From positions 62,001 through 126,000 of the forward strand of contig CAKULV010000002.1 of assembly GCA_934667425.1 (NCBI GenBank): 64,000 nt of DNA, read 5' to 3'. A program made the position numbers and the translations under genes. Below the pieces are notes generated by a model. It was not told the origin of the DNA. It saw nothing but the letters and a program-made list of their open reading frames with translations, and did not search any database. Numbering within the stretch: the stretch's first letter is position 1; every line of letters starts with the position of its first letter. Shown one piece after another: positions 15,260-22,584 of this stretch. The stretch comes from an uncultured Kiritimatiellota bacterium (lineage in GTDB: Bacteria; Verrucomicrobiota; Kiritimatiellia; RFP12; UBA1067).

Positions 15260-17364
15260 GGGCGGTCCTTTCCGTTGGTCCCCGGCGGCGGAGTGAGCCT
15301 GATCGTCACGGTCGCGCACGTGCCTTCGCCGGGCGCAGACCGAATGTCGAACGTGCCGGAGAGGCGCTTGACGCGTGCACGGACGCCTTCAAGCCCGAAG
15401 TGTCCCTCGGCCGGGCCTGAAGGGTCGTCTGGGTCGAAGCCGGCGCCGTCGTCTCGGACGGAGAAGCGGAGCGTTGCCTTTTCAAGGCTTCCGCCGATAT
15501 CGACGTGGCGGGCGCGCCCGTGACGGATCGCGTTGGAGACGAGTTCGCGGATGATGCAGAGAACGGCGTGTGCTTCCGTGTCCTTGAGGCCGGTGCGCGG
15601 CACGTCGAATGTGATGGCCGTCTCGATGTTCGGCGCGATGGGGGCCAAGACCTTGCGGATGGCGGAGGGGAAGTCCGTCTCCTCGAGCGCGTCGCTGCGC
15701 AAGTCCATCAGGCAGCGGCGGAGTTCCGTGCGGCATGAGAGGAGCATTTGTGAGGCCGCATCGAGACGGGAGCGAGTCTCTTTCTGCCCAAGCGCGATGG
15801 CATCCCGTGCCGCAGCGACCTGGCAGGCGACGCCGGAGAGGTTCTGCGAAAGCGAATCATGCAGCTCGACGGCGAGGTTCGTCCGTTCGGCGGTGCGCTG
15901 TTCCGAAGCGATCTTGGCGGCTTTCCCCTGCGCGAGTTGCTGGCTTTTGCGGGCAATGACGGCCTTGAGGACGCGGTTGCGAATGAAGATCAGGACGAGG
16001 AGAGCGACGAGAATCGCGAGGAGGATGAGGAATTTGCCGGGTGTCCACCATGGCGGATATGCGAGGACGGTGATGTCGCGGGCCGTGCGCGGCGCGAGTA
16101 GGATGCCGGAGGCGTGCGGAAAAGCGGCGAACGTCCGGCCGATTTCCGTCTCCACGATGCAGATGCCGGTGACGGCGAGGCGGCTGCCGACGGAAAACTG
16201 TGCGAGAACGTCCGGCGCCGACGTGATGTCGATGGGCAGCGTGGCGTCGCCGTCCTTCAGGGTGACGATCTTCTGCGCACTGCCGACGACAGGCTTGTCG
16301 ATGACGACGCCTTCGATACGGACGGGTCTTCCGTGCAGCCACGGGTTGATTTGCGCACGTCCCTGTCCATCCGTCAGCAGTTTGGCGGGAGAGACGGCCG
16401 TGGGCGGCGGAAGGACGGCAGACGCGCCTGGGGCCATTCGCCATTCGGCGTCCGCCAGGTTGATGCGGTAGAAGTCCGTCTCGGGCAGTCCTGCCGCCTC
16501 GATGCGGTCGCCGCAGTCCGGCAAGGGGACATTGGCGAGACGCACGTTGTGCGTCAGCCCGGCATCCGTGAGAAGCAGCAGCCGGCGCGAGCCGAAGACG
16601 GCCGTGACGGTGCCGACTATGCGACGGCGGCCCGTAGTGTGCGACAGGTCGGACGCTACGGCGAGAACCGGATCGACGCCCGGCACGGCGAATGGGTCGG
16701 CGGGCGCGGGCGTGATCGTCCGAATGTCCGCAAGGCCTGTGCAGGAGAGCGTGCGCACGAGCGCACGACGGGCATTTGCCGCGCCAGGCGTGACGAGCCC
16801 CGTCACCTCTACGTGTGCGCCGCGTTGCGCACGGAGGCGTTTCTCGTCCGCCTCGTCTGCGCGGATTGTCATGTATACGGCGATCCCATCGCAGTTCAGC
16901 GAGGCGTAGACATAGCGCAGGTCGATCTCGTCTCGGAAGACCTCGACGATTTCTCCTGCGGTGCGGACATCTCGGCAGTCGAAGCGCCCGCTCGCCAACT
17001 GTGTGGCCGAGACGGAGACGGGGGCGGGCGGCGGCTCGTGCCGGATGACATGGAAGCTCCTGCAGCGTGCGGCTACAACGGATCCCAAGTCTCGTTCCGT
17101 GCGAACGATGGTGCCGCTGATGCAGAGGGTGTCGCCGTTTTGGATCGTCTGCCAGTCGGGCTGATGGCGGATGCTGAATACCTGCGCGCCGCCGCTCGCG
17201 TCCGCGACGAGCAGGCTGTAGTCGCCGTTGTTTTCGGCAAGGTGGACGGCGCCCGTGATCCGGAAGTCCGCGCCCGTGCGCCGGGCGAACACGGTGCGCG
17301 CCACGTCCGCGCAGTTCGTGAGCAGCGCGGATGTCGCAATGAAAATGGGCGCAAGGGCGAACAT
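15256..17364 (-). CDS. Sensor histidine kinase (HisKA_3/NarL type) with repeated OB-like sensor modules
   Basis: A 702-residue membrane kinase. N-terminal hydrophobic segment (signal/anchor), then about 400 extracytoplasmic residues, a transmembrane helix near residues 443-460 (FLILLAILVALLVLIFI), and the kinase core. The dimerisation box with the phosphorylated His is ELHDSLSQNLSG near residue 500; the ATPase has RELVSNAIRHG, DDGAGFD and GHFGLEGVRAR. The sensor part contains about four repeats of a pattern G-x-V, several strands, VxDxxG or LKDGDA, then GDxLxxxG, resembling OB-fold modules (starting near FRITGAV, VRTAGEIV, RRIVGTV and VRIEGVV). The signal is unknown. The gene follows the AAA ATPase gene by 28 nt and overlaps its response regulator. 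Confidence 0.9.
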   Translation of the reverse strand: MFALAPIFIATSALLTNCADVARTVFARRTGADFRITGAVHLAENNGDYSLLVADASGGAQVFSIRHQPDWQTIQNGDTLCISGTIVRTERDLGSVVAARCRSFHVIRHEPPPAPVSVSATQLASGRFDCRDVRTAGEIVEVFRDEIDLRYVYASLNCDGIAVYMTIRADEADEKRLRAQRGAHVEVTGLVTPGAANARRALVRTLSCTGLADIRTITPAPADPFAVPGVDPVLAVASDLSHTTGRRRIVGTVTAVFGSRRLLLLTDAGLTHNVRLANVPLPDCGDRIEAAGLPETDFYRINLADAEWRMAPGASAVLPPPTAVSPAKLLTDGQGRAQINPWLHGRPVRIEGVVIDKPVVGSAQKIVTLKDGDATLPIDITSAPDVLAQFSVGSRLAVTGICIVETEIGRTFAAFPHASGILLAPRTARDITVLAYPPWWTPGKFLILLAILVALLVLIFIRNRVLKAVIARKSQQLAQGKAAKIASEQRTAERTNLAVELHDSLSQNLSGVACQVAAARDAIALGQKETRSRLDAASQMLLSCRTELRRCLMDLRSDALEETDFPSAIRKVLAPIAPNIETAITFDVPRTGLKDTEAHAVLCIIRELVSNAIRHGRARHVDIGGSLEKATLRFSVRDDGAGFDPDDPSGPAEGHFGLEGVRARVKRLSGTFDIRSAPGEGTCATVTIRLTPPPGTNGKDRP

Positions 17365-17392
17365 AAGACGATAATTAGATCAAATACAGCCG

Positions 17393-18598
17393 TCACGAGA
17401 ATCCGCTCAAGAGAAAGTCGATGATGTTCCTGTGAATGATGCCGTTCTTGGATAACATCGTCTTGTCTCTGGAAACGACGTACTTGGGATAGTTGTCGCC
17501 TATGGCTGAGAAGTTGCCGAATTCACGCGCTTCATTGTGCGGCGTAATCTCATAGGCGACTTGAACGTAGTAGCGTTCGGACGCGCCACGCGTCGCCACG
17601 AAATCGATTTCCTTTCCATAGGCCGTTCCGGTGCGAACCGAATAGCCCCGTGCAATAAGGTCGTTGTAAACGATTGTCTCGTAGAGAGCGCCGTATAGGT
17701 CGCTCACGAGCGATTTCTTGTAGTTGACGAAGGATGGGTCGCACGTGTAGCTCTTGTTGTTGAAGGCGACGACATCCAATCCGATGACGTCGTACCGGGG
17801 AACGATGTCGATGATGCTTGCCTCTTCGATGGCCTTTACGTAGTCCAAAACCTTGGGCAGCGAAAGCTTTTCCTCGTCGCCGACAAGCCGCTCGCGGATA
17901 TGACGGCCGGAGATGTAGCTTGAAGTTGAGGAAATGACATAGTCGATGACGTGTTCGAGCGAATAGGCGTTCTTCAGGTGCTTTCTGCGCACGATGTCAC
18001 GCAGGACAATGGAATCGAAGATGGACTCGACCATGATCTGGCGTTGCTCGTCATCCGTTTCCGAAAAGACCAAGGGGAACCCGCCCCAGTTCATGTACAA
18101 GGCGAATTCATCGTCCAATCCCGTTGAGAGACCTTGCTGTTTGCGATAGTCGTGAAATTCGGCGAAGGTAAATGGCATGATGCGAAAGGCCAGCGTTCGT
18201 CCGCCCAGTACGCTCTCCTTGTCGTCGTCCAGAAGCTTGCTGTTCGAGCCTGTCAGGAAGATGCTGACATTGCGATGCTTTGTCTTGATGGAGTTGACGA
18301 CCTCCGGCCAGTTTTCGACGAATTGAATCTCGTCGAGGAAGATATAGTAAGTCTCTTTGTCTGAAATCTTAGACTCGATATGTTCGTAAAGGGCGATATC
18401 GTTTCGGTAGCGCCTGTTTTCAAGAAGCTCAAAACTTAGGTAAAGGATGTGAGAGGCATCGGTTGATGTCGCGAGTTCGCCTTGGATCATTTTCAGGATT
18501 TCTGTTTTCCCAGCACGGCGAACGCCTGTGAGCACTTTGATTTGCTCGTTGTCATAAAACGGGCGAATTCGGTTGAGATACATGTCTCTTTTGTACAT
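17393..18598 (-). CDS. AAA ATPase (AAA_14) with C-terminal DUF4143 domain
   Basis: A 401-residue cytosolic ATPase of the widespread AAA_14-DUF4143 family. Walker A is TGVRRAGKTE near residue 25, Walker B is YYIFLDEIQF near residue 88, and sensor-1 is IFLTGSNSKLL. The C-terminal DUF4143 part is a PD-(D/E)XK-like nuclease-related fold, seen here as YETIVYNDLIARGYSVRTG followed by KEIDFVAT and YVQVAYEI. Members are common accessory genes of unclear role. Its base composition is visibly more AT-rich than that of every neighbour, suggesting recent acquisition. AAGGATT precedes the ATG and an extended -10 lies at 18626. Confidence 0.92.
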   Translation of the reverse strand: MYKRDMYLNRIRPFYDNEQIKVLTGVRRAGKTEILKMIQGELATSTDASHILYLSFELLENRRYRNDIALYEHIESKISDKETYYIFLDEIQFVENWPEVVNSIKTKHRNVSIFLTGSNSKLLDDDKESVLGGRTLAFRIMPFTFAEFHDYRKQQGLSTGLDDEFALYMNWGGFPLVFSETDDEQRQIMVESIFDSIVLRDIVRRKHLKNAYSLEHVIDYVISSTSSYISGRHIRERLVGDEEKLSLPKVLDYVKAIEEASIIDIVPRYDVIGLDVVAFNNKSYTCDPSFVNYKKSLVSDLYGALYETIVYNDLIARGYSVRTGTAYGKEIDFVATRGASERYYVQVAYEITPHNEAREFGNFSAIGDNYPKYVVSRDKTMLSKNGIIHRNIIDFLLSGFS

Positions 18599-18625
18599 CG
18601 GTAATCCTTCTAAAAGTGTAAACGT

Positions 18626-18634
18626 ATTGTATCA
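18626..18634 (-). promoter_or_regulatory. Extended -10 promoter of the AAA ATPase gene
   Basis: On the minus strand TGA-TACAAT with TG further upstream (TGTGATACAAT), and CTGCAT 17 bp further upstream as a weak -35. It leaves a leader of about 20 nt with AAGGAT before the ATG at 18598. Confidence 0.6.
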
Positions 18635-18816
18635 CATCTGGTCGAAAGATGCAGTGGTGTCAATTTCCGTTGACATGGCTGTGTTCTGTCTGATGGATTT
18701 TCAAAAAAAAAATGACAGTTTGGGTTGATTCTACTTGTGAAAAAATGACATCTTCGACATCTGCCATGAGTTTGCGCGTTTGAGATTGCGGCGAAGCGAC
18801 CGGTTGCAAATGACGT

Positions 18817-18839
18817 CCGCCCGACTGACCCATTCGGGT
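18817..18839 (+). repeat. 23-bp element, copy 1 (upstream of the decayed glycosidase gene)
   Basis: Identical over 23 bases to 22524-22546; core CGACTGACCCATTCGGGT. It can form a CCCGA/TCGGG hairpin. GCAAA lies about 11 bases before both copies and GTTGC follows both, so the shared unit is longer than the identical core. Both copies lie 60-90 bp upstream of genes for exported carbohydrate-active proteins. Confidence 0.65.
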
Positions 18840-18901
18840 AGGTTGCCGAACGGACGTTCGTGGTGTAATATACGTCTCGTATTTTAAGCCAACAAAGAAA
18901 G

Positions 18902-19408
18902 GTGCATGATTATGAAGAAGCAAATGAAGTCTCTCCAAGCCATAAATTTCCTTTTTTCTTTTTTTTGGGGGGGCGGGAGGTGTGGACGTACACGGTGATC
19001 AGCAAGAATTCCGTGCCGGACGCCCTGCGCGCCGAATTCTGGAATGTCGCGAAAGAGGGATTCAAAGGCCCGGCCACGTTCTATGACCTGCACCGTGCAT
19101 CCGGTGATGCCTATGACTCGTATGACGGAGGGAAAAGCACGGGCGACCATATGACGGTCTACCGTGATGCGCGGACGGGCGGAATCAGCGTCTCGCGCCG
19201 CATGGAGGCCTGGTACGAGGGGTTGGTGGACCTTCGCCTTCTCCATCTTGCCGGACGGATGGTGCGAACCGAAGGCGAGAAGGCAAAGATTCGCGAGACG
19301 GTGTTGCTGGGCGCCCAGCGAAAGATGGATTTCCGTACGCTCCGCAGGGGGCTGATGAGACTCTGCGAGACTCTGCAGACGCGGCGCGCGTCCGAGGCGG
19401 CGAAATGA
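18902..19408 (+). pseudogene. Decayed exported glycosidase fragment (C-terminal DUF4091-like part)
   Basis: Reads as a remnant. At 18912 an ATG after AGAAAGG starts MKKQMKSLQAINFLFSFF, a plausible signal peptide, but this frame runs into T6-C-T8-G7 homopolymers and stops soon after. The recognisable protein continues in another frame, from VWTYTVISK through FYDLHRASGDAYDSYDGG to SRRMEAWYEGLVDLRLLHL, which matches the C-terminal end of DUF4091-type glycoside-hydrolase-like proteins. The catalytic barrel is missing. So a large internal deletion plus a frame change is likely; slippage in the T8G7 run could switch frames. The last codons overlap the GH28 start (ATGA), so translation may still couple to it. 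Confidence 0.6.
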
Positions 19409-22398
19409 AAGGCGCGTTGACCCTGGTCGCCGCCGTCGTTGCCGGACTTGCGGCGTTTGCGCGTGTCGCGTCGGTTGTCGAGGTCGGCGGCGTGCCGCGC
19501 ATCGCGATAGACGGGCAGCCGATCCCGGCGATGGCTGTCCTGCCGAATCCCTGGGCCGAGCCCGGTACGTCCATAGAGGCGCTGAAGGCGTTTGCCGATT
19601 GCGGAATCGCCCTGTCGAGCGATGTCTGGACGATGAGCGCCCGCACGAACAGTCCGAGCACCTGGTGGCTGGGCGAGGGCGTGTACGACTGGCGCTTTTT
19701 TGACGCGCTGGCGCATGGCCTGACGGCGGCTTCGCCATCGGGCCTGGTCTTCCCTCGTCTCAAGATCGATCCGCCCGCCGTCTGGACAGACGCGCACCCG
19801 GAAGAGACGTCCGCCGGGAAAGTCCGGGTCGATTCGGTGGCGTGGCGAACGCTGTACCGGCGCATGCTGAAAGACGCGGTGGCGCACGTCGAGGCCTCCG
19901 ACTATGCGGATCGCGTCATCGGCTACCAGCTGGGGGCGCTGCACTGCGGCGAGTGGATTCTCTATCCGCTGGACCGCAATCTGCTGCCACCCGTCGCCGG
20001 AGATCCAAAAGATCCCTATCCGCCGCAGACGCAGACGGCTGAACGGCGACGGCGTCTGCGCGAGATTTCGGATGTGCTGGCGGCGGGGCGCGGCTTCCTG
20101 ATGGTGCACGCGGCGTCCGCCGGCGTCAAGCGCATCCGGCTGCCGGAGACGTCGGACCTCGTCGAAATCTTCGGCGCCTCATGCGAGCGCCGGGGCGTGC
20201 GCGGCTTCGACGAGCCGATGGCGCGCGGCGAGACGCGGGTCTGGCGGATGACTCCACAGGAAAACGGCTTTCTCGATCTTCTCGCATGGACGGGTGCGTC
20301 TCGTCTGCCCGCGCCCGGTACGCCGGCTTTCGCCGCCGCTGAGGCTCGTGAACGGCAGTCGCTTGCACGGATGAAGCCCGGAGATGCGGTTGCGATCGGC
20401 GGTGTGCCGCTCGTGAGGCAGACGCAGATGCGGTGGCGAGTCCGCGACGGCGAGACTGGTAAAGTGCTGGCGACGGATGTTCCGCAAGCGACAGTCTTGG
20501 CTTACGAGGCACTCATGAAGGAAGAGGCGATTATCCCCGAAACGTGTTCGTGCGTCCTGTTCGAGACGTGGATAAGAAGCCCCGACGACCGCACGGTCGC
20601 CTGCCTGGTCGATTTCACGCCGCGCGACGGCGGGGTGTGGGTGAACGACGTGCCCGTGGCTTCTGTCGATGGTGCGTCGAGGATGTCTTCCGTGCGCTTT
20701 CGCGCCGGCTGGAACAGGGTGTGCGCACGTGTGCGGCGGTCAAGTCCTTGCGTGGCGACGGGCTTGACATTCTGCCCTGTTGAGGGGGCGCCGGGACATC
20801 TGCGCGAGGTTGCCGACTTCACGTATTCGGCATCCCCGCCGCTGCATGCGTTTGTCCAGATATGGGGCGGCAATCTCGTCCGCGACCGCCGGGCTGGCAC
20901 GGAGTTCCGGGACATTCCCGTTTCGACCGGGCATTTTTATCGCGTGGGGACGGAGCCTGCCGTCGATGGCGTCGTCCGATTCATTGACGCAACGCGGAGC
21001 GAGTACGGGCGCGTGCGCCTGTCGGCGGCGCGGCAGTTCTATCCGCCGCCCGGCGCGACGGCGGCCGAGGTGACGCTGGACACGTCGGCGAAGTTGCGGT
21101 TCTACGAAGACCCTGAACAACCTGCCGTGCCAGTGCCGCACCCGGACGCGCTTCCGTACGACGACCGTCCGACGGACGCGCCGACGGATCGCTTTCAGCG
21201 CGAGATTGACGCGGTGGCGGCAAGGGGCGGCGGTGTCGTGCGCGTCCCGTCCGGTGTCTGGCACGTGAAGCCGCTCGTCCTTCGGTCGGACGTCACGCTG
21301 GAGCTCGCCGAGGGTGCGGTTCTCCTCGCGAGCGAGAATCCGGAAGACTACGACCCTCTGCCGCGTCGCCGTGCGTTCGTCTACGCGGAGAACGCCACGA
21401 ACGTGACGATTCGCGGCAAGGGGACGATCGACGGACGCGGCGGCGCGTTCCGCGAGACGGGCGCGAACATGTCGGGCGAGAGCCAGCCGCAGACGCTGCC
21501 GAAGCTGATGTGCTTCAACCGCTGCAGGAACGTGACGCTGGAGGACTTCACCTATCGGCGCGGCGGCGCGTGGGGGTGCCATCTCTGCAATTCGGACGGC
21601 GTCACGATGCGGCGCGTCACCTGCTTCAACCACGTCAACGCGACGAACGACGGCATTGACATCGAGTCCGCGAACGTGCTGATTGAAGACTGCGACATCG
21701 ATGCGGACGACGATGCGATCGCCGTCAAGTCCGAGAGCGACCCGTCCTTTGCCGTGACGAACGTCGTCATCCGCAACTGCCGCCTCGCGAGCATGGCGTA
21801 TCCGTTCAAGATCGGCACGGGCAGCTACGGCGACGTGCGCGACGTCCGCGTCGAGAACTGCACGTTTCCGCGCACGAAGATGAACCACCGCTTTCCGTGG
21901 TCGAAGCTCGTCACGGGCGTCACGAACGACATTTCCGGCATCTGCGGCATCGGCCTCCAGTGCGTGGACGGCGGGCGGCTGGAGAATGTCACGGTGCGGA
22001 ACGTGGCGATAGAGGGCTACGGGGTGCCGCTGGCTGTTCGGCTCGGGCGTCGCCATGCGCCGCCTGCCGGACGGGAGACCTGCCTGCGCAACGTTCTTGT
22101 CGAGAACGTAACGGCGTTCGCGGAAGGCCCGACGGCGAGTTCAATATGCGGTTCGGATGGGCTGGAGGTCGAGAACGTCACGCTCCGCAACGTCCGCCTC
22201 ACGCTTGCCGGCGGCGCGACGCCTGCGGACGTCGCGGAGCCGGTCGCGAACGATAAGGGATATCCGGGACCGAACATGTTCGGTTCGATTCTGCCGTCCG
22301 CCGGACTGTACGTGCGCCATGTGCACGGGCTTGTCCTTGACCGAGTAGATTTCCGGCTTCAGAGGCCGGATGGGCGTCCTCTGACGGACGGAAACTGA
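19405..22398 (+). CDS. Exported fusion: partial GH42-like barrel + beta-sandwich + GH28 polygalacturonase-like domain
   Basis: A 997-residue secreted protein with signal peptide MKGALTLVAAVVAGLAAFARVA. Residues about 25-220 resemble part of a beta-galactosidase-type barrel (VFPRLKIDPPAVWTDAHPEE; YADRVIGYQLGALHCGEW, like YANRIAGYRVNSGHTIEW in the 24231 protein). A beta-sandwich linker region follows, then from about residue 600 a right-handed beta-helix of GH28 type. GH28 landmarks are NDGIDIES near residue 745 and DADDDAIAVKS, carrying the catalytic Asp residues, and FKIGTGSYGDVRDV in place of the usual RIKT. Expected role: cleaving galacturonide linkages in pectin. It is the first intact gene of the glycosidase locus and overlaps the upstream fragment by 4 nt. 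Confidence 0.85.
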   Translation: MKGALTLVAAVVAGLAAFARVASVVEVGGVPRIAIDGQPIPAMAVLPNPWAEPGTSIEALKAFADCGIALSSDVWTMSARTNSPSTWWLGEGVYDWRFFDALAHGLTAASPSGLVFPRLKIDPPAVWTDAHPEETSAGKVRVDSVAWRTLYRRMLKDAVAHVEASDYADRVIGYQLGALHCGEWILYPLDRNLLPPVAGDPKDPYPPQTQTAERRRRLREISDVLAAGRGFLMVHAASAGVKRIRLPETSDLVEIFGASCERRGVRGFDEPMARGETRVWRMTPQENGFLDLLAWTGASRLPAPGTPAFAAAEARERQSLARMKPGDAVAIGGVPLVRQTQMRWRVRDGETGKVLATDVPQATVLAYEALMKEEAIIPETCSCVLFETWIRSPDDRTVACLVDFTPRDGGVWVNDVPVASVDGASRMSSVRFRAGWNRVCARVRRSSPCVATGLTFCPVEGAPGHLREVADFTYSASPPLHAFVQIWGGNLVRDRRAGTEFRDIPVSTGHFYRVGTEPAVDGVVRFIDATRSEYGRVRLSAARQFYPPPGATAAEVTLDTSAKLRFYEDPEQPAVPVPHPDALPYDDRPTDAPTDRFQREIDAVAARGGGVVRVPSGVWHVKPLVLRSDVTLELAEGAVLLASENPEDYDPLPRRRAFVYAENATNVTIRGKGTIDGRGGAFRETGANMSGESQPQTLPKLMCFNRCRNVTLEDFTYRRGGAWGCHLCNSDGVTMRRVTCFNHVNATNDGIDIESANVLIEDCDIDADDDAIAVKSESDPSFAVTNVVIRNCRLASMAYPFKIGTGSYGDVRDVRVENCTFPRTKMNHRFPWSKLVTGVTNDISGICGIGLQCVDGGRLENVTVRNVAIEGYGVPLAVRLGRRHAPPAGRETCLRNVLVENVTAFAEGPTASSICGSDGLEVENVTLRNVRLTLAGGATPADVAEPVANDKGYPGPNMFGSILPSAGLYVRHVHGLVLDRVDFRLQRPDGRPLTDGN

Positions 22399-22523
22399 AG
22401 ACGACACAAGGCGAGGAAATGCGATGGGGATCATGAATGCGGTGTATCTCGCGACAATTTGACGGGTCTTTGGGGCGAGCCTAAAGCCTTCCGCAACACC
22501 TCGAAAGACGCGCAAAGGGAATC

Positions 22524-22546
22524 CCGCCCGACTGACCCATTCGGGT
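22524..22546 (+). repeat. 23-bp element, copy 2 (upstream of the 22585 gene)
   Basis: Exact match to 18817-18839 (core CGACTGACCCATTCGGGT). It lies 26 bp upstream of a -10-like TATATT, in a position suited to an operator or activator site, but a dispersed repeat is equally possible. Confidence 0.6.
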
Positions 22547-22571
22547 GTGTTGCATTTTTTTTTGTTTGGGG

Positions 22572-22577
22572 TATATT
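22572..22577 (+). promoter_or_regulatory. -10 element of the 22585 gene (leaderless spacing)
   Basis: TATATT ends 7 nt before the ATG at 22585, after a T9 run (22555-22563) and TTTGGGG. No Shine-Dalgarno is present. Unlike its relatives it lacks the TGn extension. Confidence 0.5.
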
Positions 22578-22584
22578 GTTCCCC

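Larger units (their letters stand above)
18599..18901. other. Intergenic gap between divergent AAA ATPase and glycosidase-fragment genes
   Basis: About 300 bp, AT-rich at its left side with an A10 run near 18706-18715. It contains the AAA ATPase promoter on the minus strand, the 23-bp element shared with 22524 (listed separately) and a promoter-like TGGTGTAATAT at 18861-18871 for the plus strand. A reverse-strand ORF here (92 codons) has no recognisable protein features and I do not call it. Confidence 0.5.

Noticed and set aside
18660..18938. 92-codon reverse ORF in the 18599-18901 gap
   Set aside because: It spans a poly-A run, the shared 23-bp element and a promoter; it has no ribosome-binding site and no protein features.
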